Shown here: positions 7,261 through 12,180 of the stretch, piece by piece
How positions within the stretch are numbered: position 1 is the stretch's first letter
Layout of the letters: every line of letters begins with the position of its first letter
Assembly: GCA_905480055.1 (NCBI GenBank)
Contig: CAJQOW010000115.1
Span: forward strand, 1-12,180
Direction of reading: 5' to 3'
Length of the DNA: 12,180 nt
Source of the DNA: an uncultured Acidimicrobiia bacterium
GTDB lineage: Bacteria; Actinomycetota; Acidimicrobiia; UBA5794
The notes under the pieces: model-generated
Seen by the model: only the letters and a program-made list of their open reading frames with translations
Told to the model about the DNA's origin: nothing
Database searches by the model: none
Position numbers and translations under genes: made by a program

Positions 7261-8403
7261 GTGATGTATCTGCTGGTCGGCTTGTTGATAGCTGCTGTGG
7301 TTGGCATGGTGGTGCTGGCGGTTGCCCTCGTTCGCTCATCACGGGCACCAGACCCTGGGGCCGATGTCGTAGAGGATCGCCTCGCCGATCTCATGGCTGC
7401 TCAACAGGCGTTGGTCGGGAAGATCGACGTTGTCACGCAACAGCAGGTCGTGAGCTCGAAAGCGCTCACCGACACGATGAATCAGAACCAGCAGCGATTG
7501 ACCAAGGACCTCAACGACCGGCTCTACGCCGTCGAGTCAGCGATGGGGGAGAACCTCACCGATTCTGCGAAGGCAACAGCGAAGTCGCTCGGCGAGCTGT
7601 CACAACGCCTCGAGACGATTGACAAGGCACAGAAGAACATCACCGACCTGTCCGAGCAGGTGGTCACGCTGCAGCATGTACTCGATGACAAGCATGCCCG
7701 TGGTGCCTTCGGCGAGGTGCAGCTCAACGACATCGTGATCGATGCGCTTCCTCCGAGCGCCTACGACTTTCAGGTGGTGCTCTCGAACGCCAGGCGTGCG
7801 GACTGTGTCATCAAGCTCCCCAATCCTCCTGGGCCCATCGTCATCGATGCCAAATTCCCACTGACGGCGTATATGTCGATGCTCGACGCCGATGATGCCA
7901 ATCAGCGTGCAGCCTTTGCGAAGCAACTGGGGATCGACACCAAGAAGCACATCAAGGACATCGCCGAGAAGTACATCATTCCCGGTGAGACCTCAGACAG
8001 CGCCTTGATGTTCATCCCGTCCGAAGCGGTCTATGCCGAGCTCCATGCACACCATCCCGAGGTTGTGGAGCTCAGCCATAGGTCGAAGGTGTACCTCGTG
8101 TCACCGACCACGATGATGGCAACGCTCACCACCGTGCGTGCCGTCCTGCGCGATGTGCGCATGCGCGAGCAGGCGAGCCTCATCCAGGTGGAGATCGCCG
8201 TCATGCTCAAGGATGTGGATCGCTTGATGGATCGCGTCCGCAAGCTCGAAACCCACTTCGACCAGGCAGACAGGGACATCAAGGACATCCGGATCTCGGC
8301 GAACAAGATCTCGTCCCGAGGAACCAAGATCGAAGAGCTCGAACTCGATGAAGGCACCCAAGCGCCCAGTCTCGAAACAAGCCAAACCTTCGACTTCGAC
8401 TGA
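7261..8403 (+). CDS. rmuC: RmuC family DNA recombination protein
   Basis: A 380-residue RmuC homologue; E. coli RmuC limits inversion at short inverted repeats and has a predicted nuclease-like fold. Residues 3-25 form an N-terminal membrane helix followed by a basic, cytoplasmic-side flank. Residues about 35-145 are polar and heptad-like (coiled coil). The RmuC domain spans about 146-350, with RGAFGEVQL (147-155), ADCVIKLP (180-187) and IDAKFPLTAY (195-204). D181, D196 and K198 look like a PD-(D/E)XK-type set. The acidic tail after 355 is variable. GTG 7261 is followed at once by ATG 7264; GGAAAGG nine bases before the GTG favours GTG, but the two differ by one residue. It lies between unrelated genes, with 153 bases before it and 209 after it, so it is probably transcribed alone. 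Confidence 0.92.
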   Translation: MMYLLVGLLIAAVVGMVVLAVALVRSSRAPDPGADVVEDRLADLMAAQQALVGKIDVVTQQQVVSSKALTDTMNQNQQRLTKDLNDRLYAVESAMGENLTDSAKATAKSLGELSQRLETIDKAQKNITDLSEQVVTLQHVLDDKHARGAFGEVQLNDIVIDALPPSAYDFQVVLSNARRADCVIKLPNPPGPIVIDAKFPLTAYMSMLDADDANQRAAFAKQLGIDTKKHIKDIAEKYIIPGETSDSALMFIPSEAVYAELHAHHPEVVELSHRSKVYLVSPTTMMATLTTVRAVLRDVRMREQASLIQVEIAVMLKDVDRLMDRVRKLETHFDQADRDIKDIRISANKISSRGTKIEELELDEGTQAPSLETSQTFDFD

Positions 8404-8440
8404 CGCTCCCTGCTGCCCTCCCGCGTTCGAATCGCCGGAA

Positions 8441-8471
8441 ATAGGGCGGCTATGGCCCAAAACGGCCCTAT
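8441..8471. promoter_or_regulatory. 7-bp inverted repeat overlapping the rho -10 box
   Basis: ATAGGGC at 8441-8447 and GCCCTAT at 8465-8471 are perfect inverted copies with a 17-base centre. The right arm runs into the TATACT box. GGCCC also occurs twice between 8454 and 8468. The position suggests an operator that would cover the -35 to -10 region of rho. Confidence 0.45.
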
Positions 8472-8474
8472 ACT
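8469..8474 (+). promoter_or_regulatory. Probable -10 box of the rho promoter
   Basis: TATACT differs from the TATAAT consensus at one base and is the best -10 match I found by eye in the window. The expected start is near 8481, which gives a leader of about 130 bases before rho. No TTGACA-like -35 lies 17 bases upstream (GCGGCT), so an activator or an alternative sigma factor may take part. Confidence 0.5.
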
Positions 8475-8485
8475 CTCAGCATTCC

Positions 8486-8602
8486 CACTGCAAGGCCCCT
8501 GTGGCTGATGCGTGGGTATCCCAGGCGCCCAACCGCACTGCATGTGTGATGCGCCGTATCCCCTGGCCGTCAGGCCAAACCAATTCTGCATCTCGAAAGG
8601 GG
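8486..8602 (+). promoter_or_regulatory. rho leader with imperfect tandem duplication and two anti-Shine-Dalgarno segments
   Basis: Three heptamers recur in the same order: CACTGCA (8486-8492; 8536-8542), TGATGCG (8506-8512; 8547-8553) and GTATCCC (8516-8522; 8556-8562). This indicates a diverged duplication of about 50 bases. Each copy also carries CCCCTG (8496-8501; 8560-8565), which can pair with AGGGG of the rho ribosome site (8598-8602). The second copy adds a small hairpin TGGCC-GTCA-GGCCA (8564-8577). The pattern could support alternative leader folds that expose or hide the ribosome site, consistent with the known autoregulation of rho in E. coli. Repeats and complementarity are visible; the switch is inferred. 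Confidence 0.4.
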
Positions 8603-8612
8603 CACAGCCGAG

Positions 8613-10070
8613 ATGAGCACCGAAAGGGCAAAGCTGCAGGAACTCAAGCTTCCACAGCTACGCGACATGGCGACGGCGGTCGACGTCGATCACGACGGAC
8701 TTCAGAAGTCCAAGCTGATCGCTGCGATCCTCGAAGCCGACAAATTCGACCCGTCCATGCTTCCCGAGGACGCACCCGAGACCGCGGCAGCTGTCGCGAC
8801 GGAAGCGTCGACAGAAGGCGCGAAGGATTCCCAAGAAGGCGGCCAAGCACGCGACGCGGACGGCTCGAATGAGGACCGTCAGGGACGGAACCGCAACCGG
8901 AACCGTCGGAACCGGAACCGCAACCGGAACCGCGAACCAATCGACGAATCCGAACTTGAAGTCCGTCAGGGCATCCTCGACATCCTTCCCGAGGGATATG
9001 GATTCCTGAGGGTCACCGGGTACCTCCCCGGGGACAAGGACGTCTACGTAGCAGCCAACATCGTGCGCAAGGCCCGCTTGCGAAAAGGCGACATCATCGA
9101 AGGCCCGATCCGCCCCGCTCGAGCCCAAGAGAAGTTCCCAGCACTCGTTCGTGCGGTCAAGGTGAACGGTGTCGATCCTGAGCAGGCAGCGGAGCGACCG
9201 AAATTCGCCAAACTCACACCGCTGTTTCCCGACGTACGGCTTCGCCTTGAAGTCGACGGTCATCCGGATCTGATGATGGCCCGAATCATCGATCTGATAT
9301 CTCCGATCGGCAAGGGCCAACGTGGTCTGATCGTGTCTCCGCCGAAGGCGGGCAAGACGACGGTCCTCAAGGACATCGCCAACTCGGTCGCCGCCAACAA
9401 CCCGGAATGCCATCTGATGGTGGTCCTGGTCGACGAGCGTCCCGAAGAAGTCACTGACATGCAGCGGTCCGTAAAGGGTGAGGTGATCTACTCAACTTTT
9501 GACCGGCCAGCCGAGGAGCACACACAGGTGTCGGAGCTCGCGATCGAGCGTGCGAAGCGACTCGTTGAATCCGGAACCGATGTCATCATTCTGCTCGACT
9601 CGATCACCAGGCTCGCCAGAGCCCACAACCTCGCCACCCCCGCATCGGGCAGGATCCTGTCCGGTGGTGTCGACTCAACGGCGCTCTACCCGCCGAAGCG
9701 GTTCTTCGGTGCGGCAAGGAACATCGAGGAGGGCGGCAGCCTCACCATCATCGGCACGGCGCTGGTCGAAACCGGCAGCCGGATGGACGAGGTGATCTTC
9801 GAGGAGTTCAAGGGCACAGGCAACATGGAGTTGCGCCTCGACCGCAAGCTCGCAGACAAGCGGATCTATCCGGCGATCGACATCGAGTCGTCAGGTACCC
9901 GTCGTGAAGAGCTGCTGTTTGAGCGCCATGAACTCCAAGAGGTATGGAAGTTGCGCAGGGTGCTCCTTGCCCTCGAATCGGGAGCGGCTCTCGAGCTGCT
10001 CATCGACAGGCTCAAGAGCACAAAGTCCAACACCGAGTTCCTCGACTCTGTTGCCAAGAGCGGACAGTAG
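8613..10070 (+). CDS. rho: Transcription termination factor Rho
   Basis: Hexameric RNA-dependent ATPase/translocase that ends transcription at Rho-dependent sites. The 485 residues read: Rho N helical domain (about 4-45, [16 protein letters not shown]); an acidic then basic Asn/Arg-rich insert (about 50-110, with alternating R and N at 92-107); the cold-shock-like RNA-binding domain (about 117-185, starting [13 protein letters not shown]); and the ATPase core. Walker A is PPKAGKTT (243-250), the catalytic Glu lies in VDERPEE (273-279), and Walker B ends at D329 in VIILLDS. The Q-loop region [14 protein letters not shown] (341-354) and the R-loop region KGTGNMEL (400-407) are intact, so the protein should be active. 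ATG 8613 is preceded by AAAGGGG with ten bases between. rpmE starts 42 bases after the stop, so rho likely heads an operon with rpmE, the DUF1385 gene and prfA. Confidence 0.98.
   Translation: MSTERAKLQELKLPQLRDMATAVDVDHDGLQKSKLIAAILEADKFDPSMLPEDAPETAAAVATEASTEGAKDSQEGGQARDADGSNEDRQGRNRNRNRRNRNRNRNREPIDESELEVRQGILDILPEGYGFLRVTGYLPGDKDVYVAANIVRKARLRKGDIIEGPIRPARAQEKFPALVRAVKVNGVDPEQAAERPKFAKLTPLFPDVRLRLEVDGHPDLMMARIIDLISPIGKGQRGLIVSPPKAGKTTVLKDIANSVAANNPECHLMVVLVDERPEEVTDMQRSVKGEVIYSTFDRPAEEHTQVSELAIERAKRLVESGTDVIILLDSITRLARAHNLATPASGRILSGGVDSTALYPPKRFFGAARNIEEGGSLTIIGTALVETGSRMDEVIFEEFKGTGNMELRLDRKLADKRIYPAIDIESSGTRREELLFERHELQEVWKLRRVLLALESGAALELLIDRLKSTKSNTEFLDSVAKSGQ
8887..8932 (+). repeat. 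Short direct repeats encoding the Asn/Arg tract of Rho
   Basis: GGAACCGCAACCGGAACCG occurs exactly at 8887-8905 and again at 8914-8932, 27 bases apart. The stretch between is also built of CGGAAC/CGCAAC hexamers. It encodes alternating Arg and Asn within the Rho insert. Such a tract is prone to length change; here it stays in frame. Confidence 0.85.
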
Positions 10071-10112
10071 AAACAGCACTACAGTTCCGGATACTGAACA
10101 GCAGGAGACCCC

Positions 10113-10418
10113 GTGAAGCCCGATACCCACCCGAACTACAGGACCGTCGTGTTCCAGGACACGTCATCTGACTTCCAGTTCCTGACGAAGTCGACCATCG
10201 ATACGTCTGACACGATCGATTGGGAGGACGGGAACACCTACCCACTCGCAAAAGTTGAGATCTCGTCAGCGAGCCATCCGTTCTATACCGGCAAGCAGAT
10301 CCTCGTCGACACGACCGGTCGGGTGGAGCGGTTCCGCAGGCGCTACGGCCAGTCTCCCGCTGCTGCTGCGAAAGCTGATGCAACGGCCGACGACACGGCC
10401 GAACCAGCGGAGAAGTAG
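10113..10418 (+). CDS. rpmE2: Ribosomal protein bL31, zinc-independent (type B, C-minus)
   Basis: Large-subunit ribosomal protein of 101 residues. It carries the type B signature: [46 protein letters not shown] (49-63), and [11 protein letters not shown]. There is no cysteine; where zinc-binding L31 has CxxC at the VEICS..CHPFY site, this has serines, so it does not bind zinc. About 20 residues after RRRYG form an Ala/Asp/Glu-rich tail of low complexity. GTG 10113 is set by GGAG five bases upstream (10104-10107). It lies between rho and the DUF1385 gene, where Mycobacterium tuberculosis has the zinc-binding form (rho-rpmE-prfA). C-minus paralogues elsewhere are often induced by zinc shortage through Zur; no Zur-like site was recognised here. 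Confidence 0.95.
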   Translation: MKPDTHPNYRTVVFQDTSSDFQFLTKSTIDTSDTIDWEDGNTYPLAKVEISSASHPFYTGKQILVDTTGRVERFRRRYGQSPAAAAKADATADDTAEPAEK

Positions 10419-11363
10419 TTGAGCCGTTCTCCTGGCGCCTCTGTCGGCGGCCAGGCAGTCATCGAGGGTGTCATGATGCGCGCTCCCGAGGCCTGGGCTG
10501 TCGCTGTTCGCCGACCAGACGAAGTCATCGAAGCAAAGCGCCACGAGCTCCCGCCGCTGTCAAGCAAGGGAAAGCTCGCCACCACTCCGTTCATTCGGGG
10601 CATCTTCGTCCTGATCGAATCCCTCTCGCTCGGATTCCGCGCACTGTCATGGTCAGCGGAGAAGGCCGGTGAGGAGGGTGAGGAGATCGGGCGCCGAGAA
10701 ATCATCCTCACGATGGTCTTCGCTATCGCTGCTGCGCTGCTCATCTTCGTGATCGGGCCGGCGTTTGCTGCAAACTGGATAAAGGAAGGCGTCGGCGGCA
10801 ACGCATTGCTGTTCGTGGTCATAGACGGCATCCTGCGTATCGGCTTGATCGTTGGCTACATCTGGCTCGTTGGCCGCAACAAGGACATCCAACGAGTGTT
10901 CCAATATCACGGCGCCGAACACAAGACGATCCACGCATACGAAAACGGTGACCCGCTCGACATCGAGTCGATTCAGGCCTACAGCCCCCGCCACCCCCGA
11001 TGCGGCACATCGTTCATCATCATCGTCGCCATGGTGGCGTTCGTGGTGTTCCTCTTTCTCGCACCGCTGCCCTTCATCTGGCAGGTACTCGCTCGCATCC
11101 TGTTGATCCCCGTGATCGCCGGATTGTCGTATGAGGTCTTGCGTGCCGCCGCAGGCTCGAAATGGCTCGCGTGGGCATCCCAGCCAGGCATCTGGATCCA
11201 GTCGATCACCACGAAGGAACCGACCGATGATCAGGTCGAGGTAGCAATCGCCTCGCTGCTCGCAGCCCTCGATCCCGAAGCTGTTACTGAGGTCAAGGCT
11301 CGCGGCGCTGTCGCACCTGCCGCACTGTCCGCCGAGTTCGATCTCGGAGAATCCGATGGATGA
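10419..11363 (+). CDS. DUF1385 (YqhQ-like) membrane protein
   Basis: A 314-residue member of DUF1385, related to Bacillus YqhQ; the function is unknown. The N-terminus has the family signature [16 protein letters not shown] (8-23). Hydrophobic segments lie at about 94-118, 128-151, 197-217 and 219-240. Between the second and third are YHGAEHKTI (163-171) and HPRCGTSF (192-199), whose His, Glu and Cys residues could bind metal; the C-terminal part has [15 protein letters not shown] (254-268). The TTG start follows the rpmE stop with no gap and is supported by GGAG six bases upstream. Translation is probably coupled to rpmE. The end overlaps prfA by eight bases, which ties it to translation-termination genes without showing why. 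Confidence 0.9.
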   Translation: MSRSPGASVGGQAVIEGVMMRAPEAWAVAVRRPDEVIEAKRHELPPLSSKGKLATTPFIRGIFVLIESLSLGFRALSWSAEKAGEEGEEIGRREIILTMVFAIAAALLIFVIGPAFAANWIKEGVGGNALLFVVIDGILRIGLIVGYIWLVGRNKDIQRVFQYHGAEHKTIHAYENGDPLDIESIQAYSPRHPRCGTSFIIIVAMVAFVVFLFLAPLPFIWQVLARILLIPVIAGLSYEVLRAAAGSKWLAWASQPGIWIQSITTKEPTDDQVEVAIASLLAALDPEAVTEVKARGAVAPAALSAEFDLGESDG

Positions 11364-12180
11364 CGGGCTCCTCAAGCGCCTCGCAGCTACCGAGGAAGCC
11401 TTCGAAGAGACCCTCACCCAGCTCGCAGACCAGGCCATCCTTGGTGACCAGAAGCGATATCGAGAGGTCACGACGCGACACTCGGAGTTGAAGCCTGTCG
11501 TCGAGGCATACCGCCAGTACCTGGCGGCATCGACCGAGTTGGACGAGGCCACCGAGCTGCGCTCCGGGGAAACTGATCAGGAGATGGTCGACTACCTCAA
11601 CGAGACAATTGCGAGCCGTACGGACGAGCTCGAGTCCATCGAACAGGAACTCAGAGTGCTTCTTGTTCCCAAGGACCCAGACGACGACAAGGACGTCATC
11701 GTGGAAGTCCGCTCTGCGGCTGGCGGAGACGAGGCAGCGCTGTGGGCAGGCGACCTGTATCGCATGTACGAGCGATTCGCGGAGCGCTCAGGGTGGGGAC
11801 TCGAACCGATCAACGTCGCAGGCAGTGACGGCGGGGGCGTCAAGGAGGCGACGTTCGCCATCAACGGGAAGGGCGCCTACTCGCGGTTCAAGTACGAGGC
11901 CGGTCCCCATCGTGTCCAAAGGGTCCCCAAGACGGAGTCCCAGGGCAGGGTTCACACATCGGTGGGCACGGTTGCAGTCCTTCCCGAAGCAGAAGATGTC
12001 GAGGTCGAGGTTCACGACAACGACCTCATCGTCGAGACCATGCGCTCGCAGGGACCGGGCGGGCAGTCGGTGAACACAACCGACTCCGCCGTGCGTATCA
12101 CCCACAAGCCAACGGGCATCGTCGTGTCATGCCAGGACGAGAAGTCTCAGCTCCAGAACAAGGAAAAGGCGTTTCGGATT
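11356..12180 (+). CDS. prfA: Peptide chain release factor 1, partial at right edge
   Basis: Recognises UAA and UAG and triggers peptide release on the ribosome. The first 275 codons are visible and the window ends in frame; family members are about 355-360 residues, so roughly 80 are missing. An N-terminal coiled domain (1-105) precedes [20 protein letters not shown] (117-136). The stop-codon-reading tripeptide PxT is PKT at 191-193, in [18 protein letters not shown]. The catalytic GGQ is at 235-237 in [18 protein letters not shown], so this is RF1 rather than RF2. ATG 11356 has GGAGA five bases upstream and overlaps the DUF1385 stop (ATGGATGA). The gene usually next, prmC (which methylates the GGQ glutamine), would lie beyond the window. 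Confidence 0.97.
   Translation, partial: MDDGLLKRLAATEEAFEETLTQLADQAILGDQKRYREVTTRHSELKPVVEAYRQYLAASTELDEATELRSGETDQEMVDYLNETIASRTDELESIEQELRVLLVPKDPDDDKDVIVEVRSAAGGDEAALWAGDLYRMYERFAERSGWGLEPINVAGSDGGGVKEATFAINGKGAYSRFKYEAGPHRVQRVPKTESQGRVHTSVGTVAVLPEAEDVEVEVHDNDLIVETMRSQGPGGQSVNTTDSAVRITHKPTGIVVSCQDEKSQLQNKEKAFRI

Noticed and set aside
8886..8933. Repeats considered as a CRISPR-like array
   Set aside because: The units are short, contiguous and in frame with Rho; there are no spacers.
8658..9413. 251-codon minus-strand frame
   Set aside because: Antisense to rho; its Val-Pro-rich part mirrors the Arg/Asn repeat.
10653..11552. 299-codon minus-strand frame
   Set aside because: Antisense to both the DUF1385 gene and prfA, both supported by conserved motifs and ribosome sites.

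Overview
The window looks like chromosomal DNA from a fairly GC-rich actinobacterium. Three things suggest this: the gene order rho - rpmE - DUF1385 - prfA, homoserine dehydrogenase and threonine synthase genes with a 4-bp overlap, and a secreted M23 peptidase followed by what looks like the start of a cell-wall-binding repeat. Acidimicrobiia or a related deep lineage is my best guess, from gene content only; there is no rRNA here to confirm it. GTG and TTG starts and overlapping stop/start codons are common.

Layout. (1) Positions 1-890, minus strand: a secreted M23 metallopeptidase that runs off the left edge, preceded by a 14-codon mini-ORF (887-931) whose stop overlaps the peptidase start. 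(2) Positions 932-1187: a divergent intergenic stretch with no convincing gene; its notable content is a bulged 9-bp hairpin (1138-1159) and a possible -10 box just before hom. (3) Positions 1188-3499: hom and thrC, two enzymes of threonine synthesis. The usual third gene, thrB (homoserine kinase), is not in the window. (4) Positions 3500-3628: a spacer with two inverted repeats and a -10-like box. (5) Positions 3629-7107: a large polytopic membrane protein resembling GT-C glycosyltransferases, then an FAD-dependent oxidoreductase of the protoporphyrinogen-oxidase / UDP-galactopyranose-mutase-like type, joined by an ATGA overlap. This pair is the least understood part of the window and may modify a cell-envelope glycan or lipid. 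(6) Positions 7261-8403: rmuC. (7) Positions 8404-8612: the rho leader, with a good -10 box inside a 7+7 bp inverted repeat, an imperfect tandem duplication, and two segments able to pair with the rho Shine-Dalgarno. (8) Positions 8613-12180: rho, a zinc-free type rpmE, a DUF1385/YqhQ membrane protein, and prfA, which is cut by the right edge.

How the genes fit together. hom and thrC act in one pathway (aspartate semialdehyde to homoserine; phosphohomoserine to threonine). rho to prfA is a compact transcription- and translation-termination cluster with an unexplained membrane protein inside it. I saw no tRNA, rRNA, CRISPR array, insertion sequence, phage gene or recognisable defence system. 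Most of the window is housekeeping. The points that deserve a second look are the rho leader, the coupled mini-ORF before the peptidase, the GT-C/flavoprotein pair, and DUF1385 between rpmE and prfA.
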